Below are positions 35,322 through 45,150 of a stretch of DNA of 64,000 bases, piece after piece. Under the pieces are notes generated by a model. That model ran no database searches. It was not told where the DNA came from and saw only the letters and a list, made by a program, of their open reading frames with translations. The stretch is taken from the NCBI GenBank assembly GCA_005884665.1, contig VBAT01000010.1, forward strand, positions 538,662-602,661, read 5' to 3'. Each line of letters starts with the position of its first letter. Position 1 is the first letter of the stretch. This DNA comes from Bacteroidota bacterium (lineage in GTDB: Bacteria > Bacteroidota > Bacteroidia > Chitinophagales > Chitinophagaceae). Both the position numbers and the translations under genes were made by a program.

Positions 35322-37160
35322 TTATTCAACTGTTACAGATTTTGCGAGGTTTCTCGGCTTATCTACGTCGAGTCCTTTTGCGATCCCGATATAATAGGCC
35401 AGCAATTGCAGGGGTACCACGCTCAACATGGGTGCAACTATTTCATCTGCCTCCGGCACGATCATCACGTCGTCTGAAAGGCTTTGTGAAAAAGTATCTC
35501 CTTCACTAATCACGGAGATCACTTTACCTTTTCTCGCCTTTATCTCCTGCATATTACTTACGATCTTTTCGTGGTAGGCGTCTTTGGTAGCGATGAAAAC
35601 GACGGGTAATGTTTCATCAACGAGTGCTATCGGGCCATGTTTCATTTCAGCAGCAGGATAACCTTCAGCGTGTATATAAGAGATCTCTTTTAGTTTTAGT
35701 GCGCCTTCGAGGGCAACTGGAAAATTATAGCCGCGGCCGAGGTAGAGAAAATCCTGTGCGTCTTTATATTTTTCAGCCAGTGCTTTTATTTTATCGCAGT
35801 TCTTTAAGATCCATGCGACTTTTTCCGGCACTTCTTCCAATTGGTTCAACAAATGCATGTAGCGGTCATTGGAGACCGTGCCCTTGATATAAGCGATCTT
35901 TAAAGCGATCATGGTCAATACGGCCAATTGGCCTGTGAATGCCTTGGTAGATGCGACACCGATCTCCGGTCCGGCATGCGTGTAAGCACCTCCGTGTGAA
36001 AGGCGGGCAATAGAAGAACCCACAACGTTCACAACACCCAGGATTATCGCTCCTTTTGCCTTTGCCGTTTCAATGGCAACAATGGTATCGGCTGTTTCGC
36101 CGCTTTGAGAAATTGCAATAATAACATCGTTTTTGCTGATAACCGGGTTACGGTAACGGAATTCCGATGCATATTCCACTTCCACGTTGAGGCGGCACAG
36201 CTCTTCGATAACGTATTCTGCTACCAGGCCGGCATGCCAACTGGTACCGCACGCAAGAATCACGATGCGATTGGCTTTTACGATCTGCTCGGCATATTGC
36301 TGGATACCACTCATGGTTATCGTTCCGGCCGTTGCGTCCAGTCTTCCCCGGAGACAATCATAAATGGTTTGCGGCTGTTCGAATATTTCTTTCAGCATGA
36401 AATGATCGTACCCGCCTTTTTCTATTGCTGCTAGCTCAATGTCGAGTTTCTGCACATACGGCGTGATCTTCTCATTGCCGAGGTTTTTCAGGATCAGTTC
36501 ATCGGGTCGTACGATAGCCAGTTCGTAGTCGTTTACATACACTACTTCCTTGGTATACTCGAGCATGGGAGAAGCGTCGGAGCCAAGGAAATGTTCATCC
36601 TTCCCGATACCGATAACCAGCGGGCTTCCTTTGCGGGCAGCCACGATCGTATTTGGGTCGTCTGAATCAATGAGCAGGATAACATAGGCCCCAACAACTC
36701 TTTTGAGAGCTACTCTTACGGCTTCTTCGAGAGAACAATTATTGTTGGTTTTGATCTCTTCGATAAAATTCAACAACACTTCAGTATCTGTATCACTGTG
36801 GAATTTGTAGCCTTTATTGATCAGCTCGTTTTTCAGCTGGGAATAATTTTCGATGATACCGTTATGGATCATGGCGAGCTTGCCGCTTGCGGACTGGTGG
36901 GGATGGGCATTACGGTCGCTGGGTTCACCATGTGTTGCCCATCGTGTATGACCGATGCCGACATGTGCATGAAGGTCTTTACCGACAATCGCATCTTCCA
37001 GTTCAGCGACCTTGCCTTTTTTCTTGTAAACTTTTACGCCGGTGCTGTTTTGCAATGCCACTCCGGTACTGTCATAACCGCGGTATTCCAGCCTTTTTAA
37101 GCCTTTGATGATAATGGGATACGCTTCCCGGGGTCCGGTATATCCGACGATTCCACACAT
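35322..37160 (-). CDS. glmS: Glutamine--fructose-6-phosphate aminotransferase (isomerizing)
   Basis: Makes glucosamine-6-phosphate, the entry step to UDP-GlcNAc for peptidoglycan and lipid A. 612 residues: class II glutamine amidotransferase domain starting MCGIVGYTG with the nucleophile Cys2, HTRWATHG and the NAHPH loop, then two SIS domains (ACGTSWHAGLVAEYV; 'QSGETADT'; 'FLGRGYNFPVALEGALKLKEISYIHAEGYPAAEMKHGPIAL') and the C-terminal 'DVDKPRNLAKSVTVE'. It is complete. No glmS ribozyme is seen or expected in this phylum. Confidence 0.97.
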   Translation of the reverse strand: MCGIVGYTGPREAYPIIIKGLKRLEYRGYDSTGVALQNSTGVKVYKKKGKVAELEDAIVGKDLHAHVGIGHTRWATHGEPSDRNAHPHQSASGKLAMIHNGIIENYSQLKNELINKGYKFHSDTDTEVLLNFIEEIKTNNNCSLEEAVRVALKRVVGAYVILLIDSDDPNTIVAARKGSPLVIGIGKDEHFLGSDASPMLEYTKEVVYVNDYELAIVRPDELILKNLGNEKITPYVQKLDIELAAIEKGGYDHFMLKEIFEQPQTIYDCLRGRLDATAGTITMSGIQQYAEQIVKANRIVILACGTSWHAGLVAEYVIEELCRLNVEVEYASEFRYRNPVISKNDVIIAISQSGETADTIVAIETAKAKGAIILGVVNVVGSSIARLSHGGAYTHAGPEIGVASTKAFTGQLAVLTMIALKIAYIKGTVSNDRYMHLLNQLEEVPEKVAWILKNCDKIKALAEKYKDAQDFLYLGRGYNFPVALEGALKLKEISYIHAEGYPAAEMKHGPIALVDETLPVVFIATKDAYHEKIVSNMQEIKARKGKVISVISEGDTFSQSLSDDVMIVPEADEIVAPMLSVVPLQLLAYYIGIAKGLDVDKPRNLAKSVTVE

Positions 37161-37258
37161 GGGGTTTATTTTTAATAGTGCGGTAAAGATATAAATTTCA
37201 AAACATGCAAACGATTGTTGGACTGCATTTAATTCTGCGAAGGTTGTTGAAAGAAATT

Positions 37259-37416
37259 CGATGCTGGATGCTGGCGGCTGATACTGGATGGCGGATGCTA
37301 GATTGGGTTAGATCGTTTTTGAATGTCAGCATCCAGCATCTAGCATCCGATACCTGTTGACTCAGGACTCTCAACTCTGTACCCGGAACTATCGTCTGAC
37401 GGCTATCGACTATCTT
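37259..37416. repeat. Long period-7 block joining two heptad families
   Basis: Left arm ATGCTGG-ATGCTGG-CGGCTGA-TACTGGA-TGGCGGA-TGCTAGA. From 37327 on, thirteen consecutive heptamers keep phase: TCAGCAT, CCAGCAT, CTAGCAT, CCGATAC, CTGTTGA, CTCAGGA, CTCTCAA, CTCTGTA, CCCGGAA, CTATCGT, CTGACGG, CTATCGA, CTATCTT. Nearly all start with C-T or C-C though the other five bases vary. The block ends inside the stop codon region of the next gene. Confidence 0.8.
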
Positions 37417-37997
37417 ACTGGCACCAGCTTGGTCACTTCCCCTGAAGGCACCTTGCTTTTGAAATAAGCATCCAGCTTTTTGTCTACAATGGTTACTTTA
37501 TAGTATTGCTGTTCGTTTTCTTTCATTTTTTCTATGTTGTCAAAATATTCATTAAGGTCAGATTTTCTTATTTCCTCGTCATCGGAAGAAAGGGAATATA
37601 ATTCCAGCGTTCCATCTTTTTTTTCCACTTTAAATACGGCATAAAGTCCCTGCGGCATCAATAAACTGAGATACCTGCTTTGGCCGTAGATCACGGAGTA
37701 GCGCAGTGAGTCACCCAGCGAAAATACTTTTATGCCATCTGTGCTTTCCCAGGTAATGCGGTTGCTTTCAATCGTCGCGAATTCTTTCTCAGCCTTGGTC
37801 GAGTCTTTCCTGTCAGGCATTCGCGCTTCGGACATTACTTCATATTTCCCAAGCCATTCTTTAGGCAGTGAAGTTTCTGTTTTGCCCGGCACATTGGTTG
37901 ATAAGATCATCGTGCAGGAAGAAAAAACAAGAATGGCCCCTAAGCCGGTCAGCGAGATCCGCCACGTTTCTGAAAGATATATTCGTCGTAATGCCAT
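37410..37997 (-). CDS. Hypothetical lipoprotein (195 aa)
   Basis: A signal sequence ends in a lipobox (LVFSSC, Cys near residue 28), so the mature protein is lipid-anchored. The mature part has a lipocalin-like or DUF-type beta pattern with 'LPKEWLGKYEVMSEA', 'TIESNRITWESTDGI' and 'LRYSVIYGQSRYLSLL', and a charged helix before the C-terminus. Family not recognised. The TAG stop codon is itself part of the heptad repeat that follows (CTATCTT/CTATCGA units), suggesting the repeat has replaced the original gene end or was fixed beside it. Confidence 0.72.
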   Translation of the reverse strand: MALRRIYLSETWRISLTGLGAILVFSSCTMILSTNVPGKTETSLPKEWLGKYEVMSEARMPDRKDSTKAEKEFATIESNRITWESTDGIKVFSLGDSLRYSVIYGQSRYLSLLMPQGLYAVFKVEKKDGTLELYSLSSDDEEIRKSDLNEYFDNIEKMKENEQQYYKVTIVDKKLDAYFKSKVPSGEVTKLVPVR

Positions 37998-38036
37998 CTG
38001 GTTTACCCAATTTACGATTAGATAATCAAAATCTCA

Positions 38037-39434
38037 TCAAAGCAGGGTGCCGCTAAGTAGCAGGAATGCCACTGAAAAATAAATGACAAGACCTGTTACA
38101 TCCACCAGAGTGGCAACAAACGGCGCCGAACTGACGGCGGGATCGGCTCCCAGTTTTTTCAACAACATTGGCAGCATGCTGCCTGACAGAGTTCCCCACA
38201 ATACAACTCCCAGTAATGTGACACCAACGGTGACGCCCAGCGCCATCCAGTGTTCCCCATAGACCTCGGGCATTATCGAATGCCAGACCGCAATCCGGAA
38301 AAAACCGATCAATCCGAGCACGGCTCCCAGGAGTAACCCCGAAATGATCTCCCTTCGCATCACTTTCCACCAGTCTTTCAGAGTGATCTCACCGACAGCC
38401 ATTGCCTGGATGATAAGTGTAGACGCCTGTGAGCCGCTGTTACCGCCACTTGAGATGATCAGGGGGACAAACAATACCAGCACTACTGCTTTGGCGATCT
38501 CGGCCTCAAAATATTTCATGGCAGTAGCCGTAAGCATTTCGCCGAGGAACAGCACGACCAGCCAGGTTATTCGTTTTTTAAACAGACGTAGGATCGGCAT
38601 CTCGAGATAGGGCTGATCCAATGCCTCGGTACCCCCCATCTTTTGCATGTCTTCGCTGAACTCTTCACTTGCTACCCAAAGCATATCATCGATGGTGACA
38701 ATACCCAGGAGCTTATTGCTTTTACTGACTACGGGTAGGGCATCGCGGTTGTTCATTTTAAATATTTCGGCAGCCGATTCCTGATCGTCATCCGGGTGGA
38801 GGCAAACCACCCTATCATCCATCAATTCTGAAACTTTTTTATCCGGGGCGCTCAGGATAAAATCGCGGATCCGGATATCGTCCAGCAATTCCCCGTTTTT
38901 GTTGATCACGTAGATCACATTGATGGTCTCACTGTCCTTTCCATGTTTGCGGATCGTTGCAAATACTTCTTCGATCGTATTGTCTGGATAAACGTAAACA
39001 TAGTCAGGCGTCATGAGGCGGCCGATACTGTTTTCGGGATAGCCAAGCAGGGATAATGTTATCTTTCTTTCTTCGGGGTCGAGCAGCTTGATAAGTTCCC
39101 GTACTACATTACTGGGCAGTTCTTCCAGGAAGTCGGTTCGATCATCAGGCGGTAATTCATTAAGAAGCGTAGCAACGATATTAGGCGGCAGGTTCTTGAT
39201 GATCCGCTTTTGGTGGGAAAGCTCGATGATCTTAAATACACTGGCGGCCCGGTGCAAAGACATATTCGCGACGATGCTGGTTTCATAATCCGGGTATTCA
39301 TAGATCAGGTCAGCCACATCACTTATATTCTGGTGATTCAGGAAATCACGGATATGCAGTTTGTCTTCTGACGCAATTACCGCTTCAAACTGCTCTTTTA
39401 ATGATTTGGGTTGATCTTCAAAAGAAGTAGGCAT
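38037..39434 (-). CDS. mgtE: Magnesium transporter MgtE
   Basis: Homodimeric Mg2+ channel. 465 residues from ATG 39434 (MPTSFEDQPKS): N-terminal superhelical domain (DFLNHQNISDVADLIYEYP ... LPPDDRTDFLEELPSN), two CBS domains (about residues 130-255, 'LMTPDYVYVYPDNTIEEVFATI' and 'RVVCLHPDDDQESAAEIF') that sense Mg2+, then five membrane helices including the signature VPLIISSGGNSGSQASTLIIQAMA with the pore aspartate later in 'DVTGLVIYF'. The track start 39455 overlaps a TAATTTTG promoter-like box, so the later ATG is favoured. Confidence 0.94.
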   Translation of the reverse strand: MPTSFEDQPKSLKEQFEAVIASEDKLHIRDFLNHQNISDVADLIYEYPDYETSIVANMSLHRAASVFKIIELSHQKRIIKNLPPNIVATLLNELPPDDRTDFLEELPSNVVRELIKLLDPEERKITLSLLGYPENSIGRLMTPDYVYVYPDNTIEEVFATIRKHGKDSETINVIYVINKNGELLDDIRIRDFILSAPDKKVSELMDDRVVCLHPDDDQESAAEIFKMNNRDALPVVSKSNKLLGIVTIDDMLWVASEEFSEDMQKMGGTEALDQPYLEMPILRLFKKRITWLVVLFLGEMLTATAMKYFEAEIAKAVVLVLFVPLIISSGGNSGSQASTLIIQAMAVGEITLKDWWKVMRREIISGLLLGAVLGLIGFFRIAVWHSIMPEVYGEHWMALGVTVGVTLLGVVLWGTLSGSMLPMLLKKLGADPAVSSAPFVATLVDVTGLVIYFSVAFLLLSGTLL

Positions 39435-39505
39435 GGGCAAAATTACGGCAGACAAAATTAGCGGGGCGGTTAATACGAGGTTATTAGATGAATAAATCCG
39501 ATTTT

Positions 39506-39577
39506 AGAAACCTGAAACCCGAAAAATGCGCACTGTCCTAATTTCGAATTTCTCATATTCGCACTTCGGATTTAACC
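39506..39577. repeat. Period-7 repeat (GAAACC type)
   Basis: AGAAACC-TGAAACC-CGAAAAA-TGCGCAC-TGTCCTA, then an inverted-looking AATTTCG-AATTTCT arm. It lies between the divergent mgtE and SET genes. Confidence 0.55.
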
Positions 39578-39588
39578 TTTAGCGTCCC

Positions 39589-39975
39589 ATGCAACTTCTT
39601 TCATCACTTTATATCGACTCTTCTGCAGATATGGGTCGCGGCGTTTTTACTTCTGAGAATATCGAGGAAGGAACAATCGTTGAGACGTCTCCCGTTATCG
39701 TAATGACTGCCGAGGAAAGAAAACTGCTGGATCAAACATTGTTATACAATTACATTTTTGAGTGGGGCGATAAAAAGGACCAGTGTTGTATGGCGATGGG
39801 CTATGTGCCGGTATATAATCACTCTTATAAGTCCAATTGCGAATACGAGATGGATTTTAAAAATAGCTGTATCATTATAAAAACAGTCCGTTTTATTAAG
39901 GCAGGGGAAGAACTTTTTATCAATTACAATGGCGAGTGGAACGACAATAAGAAATTGTGGTTTGATGCGAAATAA
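39589..39975 (+). CDS. Small SET-domain protein
   Basis: 128 residues forming a bare SET domain, the protein-lysine methyltransferase fold. Visible are the GRGVFTSENIEEGTIVE opening (SET-N), the pseudoknot motif YNHSYKSNCEYEMDF (NHS-x-x-x-NC), and the C-terminal EELFINYNGEW carrying the catalytic tyrosine region (usually E-L-x-x-x-Y). There are no pre- or post-SET cysteine clusters and no Rubisco-type C-terminal domain. A methylation target is not known; bacterial SET proteins are sporadic and may be transferred. Single gene with its own spacer. Confidence 0.85.
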   Translation: MQLLSSLYIDSSADMGRGVFTSENIEEGTIVETSPVIVMTAEERKLLDQTLLYNYIFEWGDKKDQCCMAMGYVPVYNHSYKSNCEYEMDFKNSCIIIKTVRFIKAGEELFINYNGEWNDNKKLWFDAK

Positions 39976-40016
39976 TTGAGGCCTTAAATAACTCGTCTTC
40001 ATGACAAGGCAGGCAT

Positions 40017-40042
40017 AAAAAAAATCCCACCGATGGGCGGGA
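40017..40042 (-). terminator. Rho-independent terminator of the CHRD gene
   Basis: The minus strand reads TCCCGCC-CATC-GGTGGGA-TTTTTTTT, 25 bases after the CHRD stop codon; strong stem with one G-T pair and eight T residues. Confidence 0.9.
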
Positions 40043-40066
40043 AAGAATTTTATATATCAGTGATTA

Positions 40067-40555
40067 TTACTGGAATTTTATTTGAGCCCGGATTTCACCA
40101 CCAGGATATGTTTTGGTATGAATATTCAGGTAGTACATTCCATTTAGCAGGTTTTCTTCTTTAAATACTACGCCGTCTATCAGCAAAGAACCCGAATAAC
40201 TACCTCCACGGAATGGAAATACGGCTTCATTCTTTGTGGTCAGTATGTTCTGGAGAATCCCGGTTGAATAACCGGTGGGTGCGGTACCGTGAATATGCAT
40301 GCCCACGATCGTATCAGCCAGTCCCTGCCAGGTTACTTTATAGGAAAGTGTCTTGGAATTTTTGGCATAATACACATCCAGTGTTCCCGTGGCTGAAGAA
40401 GCGGTAGGAGGAGCCTCATTGGAGCCCGTCATGGGAATGCCGGACTTCATATATTCCAGGTATTTTTTCTTTTCCGCGTCTTTTTCGCAGGACACGAAGC
40501 CTATCGCGATAGCCAATGTAAGAACAGAAAGTACAGTCAGTTTGAGCAGTTGCAT
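40067..40555 (-). CDS. CHRD-domain lipoprotein
   Basis: 162 residues with a lipoprotein signal (VLTLAIAIGFVSCEKD, Cys near residue 24) and one CHRD domain (about residues 40-160). Family-typical features are 'GSNEAPPTASSATGTLDVYY', 'GMHIHGTAPTGYSTG' and the closing 'LNGMYYLNIHTKTYPGGEIRAQI'. CHRD domains, first noted in chordin, are beta-sandwich domains with a conserved His-x-His; their biochemical role in bacteria is unclear. Exported and lipid-anchored. Confidence 0.9.
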   Translation of the reverse strand: MQLLKLTVLSVLTLAIAIGFVSCEKDAEKKKYLEYMKSGIPMTGSNEAPPTASSATGTLDVYYAKNSKTLSYKVTWQGLADTIVGMHIHGTAPTGYSTGILQNILTTKNEAVFPFRGGSYSGSLLIDGVVFKEENLLNGMYYLNIHTKTYPGGEIRAQIKFQ

Positions 40556-40621
40556 GGTTGCGAGATTTGAAGTAAAAATAGGGTTTTTTTTGTTTGATCA
40601 ATCGAGAGGTTACTATTTCCT

Positions 40622-40700
40622 CGATGCTGGATGCTAGATGCTGGAAGCATGGTCGATAGCAGCTGCATCCAGTACCCAGCAACCAATATCCAGCATCCAA
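40622..40700. repeat. Period-7 inverted repeat block (GGATGCT type)
   Basis: CGATGCT-GGATGCT-AGATGCT-GGAAGCA on the left, GCATCC-AGTACCC-AGCAACC-AATATCC-AGCATCC on the right, in the divergent spacer between the CHRD and acyltransferase-like genes. Confidence 0.78.
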
Positions 40701-40803
40701 CCGCTTCGCCCCACTGCACCGGTGATCCAATATCTTCCCTTAGCCAAAACATAGCATCCAAGGATGATAATTTTCTGTAATTTTTCAGTCACAAAACCGA
40801 TTT

Positions 40804-42066
40804 ATGACCGAACCAACAGTTTCGCTTCCTGCCACAAGGAACCGCGTACAGTCCATTGACATTTTACGGGGGATCGTGATGGTGATCATGGCGCTGGACC
40901 ATGTCAGGGATTTTTTTTTCAAGGCAGATGTTTCAGGCGGGGGCGCTTCTGTCGCGATGGATCCCACGAACCTGGCGACCACCACACCGCTCCTTTTTTT
41001 CACTCGTTGGATCACTCATTTCTGCGCGCCGACATTTGTTTTTTTAGCGGGCACCTCCATTTTTTTGATGGGTACGAACAAAACCAAAACCGAGCTCAGC
41101 GCTTTCCTTGTAAAGCGAGGGTTTTGGTTAATACTTGTAGAAGTCATTATTATTACTTTCGGTTGGACCTACAACTTCTCTTTTAACCTGATGATTCTCC
41201 AGGTCATCTGGGCAATAGGCATCAGCATGGTTTTCTTTGGATTGCTTGTCAGGCTGCCATATTGGTTGATTTTTGCTCTTGGAATCATCATTGTCTTTGG
41301 ACATAACATTTTAGATGCCCCCGATATAAAAAAACAATTGGCGGGCTCATTTATCCCCGACCTGCTGTACTATTCGCAGTTCTCTATTTACCCTCAGGAT
41401 AAAATGGCCGGCAGTCATCATATAATTATCGTCTATGCTTTCATTCCATGGTTGGGAGTAATGATGCTGGGTTATTGTTTCGGCAGGCTATATGCAAAAA
41501 CGGTCAACCCGTCATGGAGAAAAAAGATCCTGCTACTGTTGGGCTCTGTACTTATTCTTTTGTTTATTGCAATCAGGTTGCTCAAGGGATACGGAGATCC
41601 TTTTCCTATGTCAGTGGAAGATCCGGTAAAATCGCCTTCACTGCACTTGCATGGCTTCATTTATTCATTGCTGTCATTTCTGAACGTCAATAAATATCCT
41701 CCATCTCTTGCTTTCCTTTGCATGACTATCGGTACTGCTATGTTGGTACTGGCGTTGCTTGAAAATGTGCAGAACAGGATAACAAGCTTTTTCCGGGTCT
41801 ACGGCAGGGTACCTATGTTTTATTATATCCTGCATTTTTATATTATTCACACCGTTGCAGTCGCCGTTTTCTTTGCGCAGGGTTTTACAACAAAGGACAT
41901 TTCTCAACCGGGCAATCCATTCTTTTTTAAGCCTGAAGGGTTTGGATTTGGTTTACTGGGCGTATATCTTGTCTGGCTTTTTGTTTTTCTTGTTTTATAC
42001 CCGCTTTGCAAGATATATGACAGGTACAAGAGTACTCATCAGAATTGGTGGCTGAAGTATTTATAA
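40804..42066 (+). CDS. DUF1624 / HGSNAT-like multispan membrane protein
   Basis: 420 residues with about ten membrane segments. The start RVQSIDILRGIVMVIMALDHVRDFFF is the heparan-alpha-glucosaminide N-acetyltransferase-type catalytic domain signature (DUF1624), where the histidine in LDHVR is thought to carry the acetyl group. The family moves acyl groups across membranes onto sugars. The natural substrate here cannot be told. A second conserved stretch 'GRVPMFYYILHFYIIH' is also family-typical. Complete; stands alone. Confidence 0.88.
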   Translation: MTEPTVSLPATRNRVQSIDILRGIVMVIMALDHVRDFFFKADVSGGGASVAMDPTNLATTTPLLFFTRWITHFCAPTFVFLAGTSIFLMGTNKTKTELSAFLVKRGFWLILVEVIIITFGWTYNFSFNLMILQVIWAIGISMVFFGLLVRLPYWLIFALGIIIVFGHNILDAPDIKKQLAGSFIPDLLYYSQFSIYPQDKMAGSHHIIIVYAFIPWLGVMMLGYCFGRLYAKTVNPSWRKKILLLLGSVLILLFIAIRLLKGYGDPFPMSVEDPVKSPSLHLHGFIYSLLSFLNVNKYPPSLAFLCMTIGTAMLVLALLENVQNRITSFFRVYGRVPMFYYILHFYIIHTVAVAVFFAQGFTTKDISQPGNPFFFKPEGFGFGLLGVYLVWLFVFLVLYPLCKIYDRYKSTHQNWWLKYL

Positions 42067-42296
42067 ATATGTTGAATGTTGAATTTTAAATTTTGAATTG
42101 GAAGTAGTTCATTTAGCATTTAAAATCTGAAATTATTCTGATTTTTATATCGGGATATAGTAGTTCTTTCAGCAGTTAAACTTCGGAATCAGTTTGTTTA
42201 TAGTTCAGGTGCTGGGATGTTAACTATTGGATGTTTTGACTGTTTCTTTGCAGAGGTGCCGCGCATTCAACATTCATCATTTAACATTCAAAATAA
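42067..42296. repeat. 230-bp convergent spacer with inverted TTGAATG heptads
   Basis: The left arm reads ATGTTGA-ATGTTGA-ATTTTAA-ATTTTGA immediately after the stop codon. The right arm (CATTCAACATTCATCATTTA and on, 42263-42294) abuts the mutS stop. The 160 bases between show no gene. Confidence 0.72.
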
Positions 42297-42297
42297 C

Positions 42298-44940
42298 TCA
42301 CTTCAATTTGCTTTTTATCTCCTGTAGTTTCAACAGCGCTTCAACGGGCGTCAGGCGATTGATATCCATCCCTTCCAGCAATTTTCTTATTTCATCAAAT
42401 GTTTCGCTATGCGCATCAAATATGGATAGCTGCATCTGCGGCAACGAAAGCTGTTTGATTTTCCTGTTAAATTCGCCCATTGACTCCTGGCCCCGGTCTC
42501 GCGATTCATGGCTCACTTCTTCGACATGCTTAGTCTCTAGTTGCCTAAGAATATCATTCGCTCGCTCGATCAGCGAAGGTGGCATTCCTGCCATCTTTGC
42601 CACATGAATACCAAAACTGTGAGTACTTCCGCCTCTCGCCAGCTTTCTTAAGAAAATGATCTTGTTACCGATTTCCTTATTCGTGATATGATAGTTCTTT
42701 ACCCGCTCAAATTTTTCTTCGAGCTCATTTAACTCATGGTAGTGAGTAGCAAATAAAGTTTTTGGCTGGTGGGACGACTGGTGCAGGTATTCGGCAATGC
42801 TCCAGGCAATGGAAATACCATCGTACGTGGAGGTGCCGCGGCCGATTTCATCGAGAAGGATTAGACTGCGGGATGTAATATTATTAATGATGCTTGCCGT
42901 TTCATTCATCTCTACCATGAATGTCGATTCACCGCCGCTGAGATTATCCGAAGCCCCGACGCGGGTAAATATTTTATCGGTGAGGGATATCCGGGCTTCA
43001 CTGGCCGGCACAAAACTACCGGTATGAGCCATTAGGGTGATGAGGGCCGTCTGTCGTAGTAGGGCGCTTTTACCGCTCATGTTTGGTCCGGTCAGGATAA
43101 TGATCTGCTGCCCGCTTTTATTCAACTCAAGGTTGTTACTTATAAAAGGCTCACCCACCGGAAGATTTCTTTCAATGACCGGGTGACGACCGTCTTTGAT
43201 GACTATCTCATCACCATCGTGCAATTCAGGCTTCTTATATTGGTAATGCAGCGCATTGTTGGCAAAACAACTAATACAATCCAGGACGGCCAGCACGTTT
43301 CCATTGTTTTGAACAGGAGCGAGGTAGTCGAACAGTTCGTTTATCAACGATTCGTACAATTGCAATTCAAGCTGCAGGATCTTTTCTTCAGCACCGGTAA
43401 TTTTTTCTTCGTATTCCTTTAATTCAGGTGTGATATATCTTTCTGCATTGGCCAATGTCTGCTTCCGCATCCAGGAGTCCGGTACTTTGTTCTTATGGGA
43501 GTTAGTGACTTCCAGGTAGTAGCCGAATACATTATTGAACCCGATCTTCAGCGAGGAGATGCCCGTGATCTCCGCTTCTTTTTGCTGCAACTGGGCCAGG
43601 TATTCCTTCCCACTATGCGCTATTTTCCTGAGTTGGTCAAGCTCGTCATTTACACGAGCGTTGATCATTCCTCCCTTTATCGCCAATGCCGGTGGGTTAT
43701 CTACGATCTCTTTGAAAATTTTTTCGGCAATATAAGGGCAGGGATTCAATGCATCACCCAGTCTTTTTAAATATTCATTGGATGAAGCCAGGCAAACCTG
43801 TTTGATGATCTCAACCTGTTTCAGTCCCCGTGCCAGATGCAATACTTCACGAGGATTGATTTTTTTAAGCGGTATTTTGGAAACCAGTCTTTCGATATCC
43901 CCGCATTGTTTGATCGACTGCGAAATTTTATTGCGCAGATCGGTTTCTTTTATAAAAAATTCAACCAGTTCCAGGCGCTCATTGATCTTACTTATTTCTT
44001 TCAGTGGAAAAACGATCCATCGTTTCAATAACCGCGCACCCATCGGGGACACCGTGTTATCAAGTACGTTCAGCAATGTGTGATTTCCTTCGGAATTCCC
44101 GCTTACCAGTTCAAGATTCCTGATGGTAAACCGGTCCATCCACAAAAAATCTTCACGGTCGATCCTTTGTAATGAAGCAATATGCTGGAGATTGGGGTGC
44201 TCGGTGTCTCTCAGGTAATAAATTACCGCCCCTGCGGCAGTCAGCCCATTCTTCAGGTCCTCTACGCCAAACCCTTTCAACGAGTGGGTTTGAAAATGCT
44301 TTAACAATGTATCACTGGCATAGGAAGGATCAAATATCCATTCATCAAGAGCATAGGTGTACACCTTGCTGCCAAAATATTCTTTAAACAGTTTTTGTTT
44401 ATGCCGCTGGAATATGATCTCGACAGGTTTGAAACTTTGCAATAATTTATCTGCGTATTCGCGATCACCCTCGGCCACCAGGAATTCCCCGGTGGAGATA
44501 TCGAGGAAAGCAAGACCGTATTGATCGTTTTCTGCAAAATGAACTGCTGCAAGGAAATTATTACTGTGATGCTCGAGTAATTTGTCGTTGACCGTAGTTC
44601 CAGGTGTCACCATATCTGTAACACCTCTTTTTACGATTCCCTTGGCCAGTTTCGGATCTTCCAACTGGTCGCAGATTGCTACTCGATGGCCGGCCTTTAC
44701 CAGTTTGTGCAAATAGGTGTCGAGTGCATGATGAGGAAAGCCCGCCAGGTCGGATGAAGCTGCTGCGCCATTATTCCTTTTGGTCAGGGTAATGCCCAGC
44801 ACCTGTGAGGCTATGACTGCGTCCTGCCCGAAAGTCTCATAAAAATCGCCTACTCGAAACAGTCAAATCGCATCAGGATATTTTTTCTTGATTGCCCCAT
44901 GCTGCTGCATTAGTGGAGTCTCTGTGATCGCTTTAGCCAT
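42298..44940 (-). pseudogene. mutS: DNA mismatch repair protein MutS with nonsense codon 26
   Basis: Mismatch recognition ATPase. From ATG 44940 the frame reads MAKAITETPLMQQHGAIKKK...YPDAI, then TGA (44863-44865), then LFRVGDFYETFGQDAV and on without further interruption to 42298 (880 codons in all). Homologs have Leu-Leu at this point, so the stop replaces a conserved leucine codon. Just after it lies the F-x-E mismatch-intercalating motif (DFYE). The rest is intact, with Walker A GPNMSGKS and 'DEIGRGTSTYDG'. The track start 44802 (MLGITL) would drop the mismatch motif. Either a real null or partial allele, or a base-call error. Confidence 0.9.
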
Positions 44941-45150
44941 GGCGACAAAAATAAGGAAGCCAAAACAATGCCCCTTGAGAATCTTCCCCCAAATATTTGT
45001 GGTTTAATCACCATTTTAGCGGGTAACAGTGATTTTTTTTGGTGTATCCGCAGCGATCTGGTTTATCCGTTATTGGTTAATTGGTGAATCCGTGGCATCC
45101 TTATATTTTTTTGCTAGTATTTTCTGCCGGAATAAACTAATTTTAAAGGC

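Noticed and set aside
35200-37200. glmS ribozyme
   Set aside because: No matching structure upstream of glmS, and the ribozyme is a Firmicutes-type feature.
44863-44865. TGA in mutS as selenocysteine or recoded tryptophan
   Set aside because: The conserved residue is leucine, no SECIS-like element or selenoprotein gene was seen, and TGA is used as an ordinary stop elsewhere in the window.
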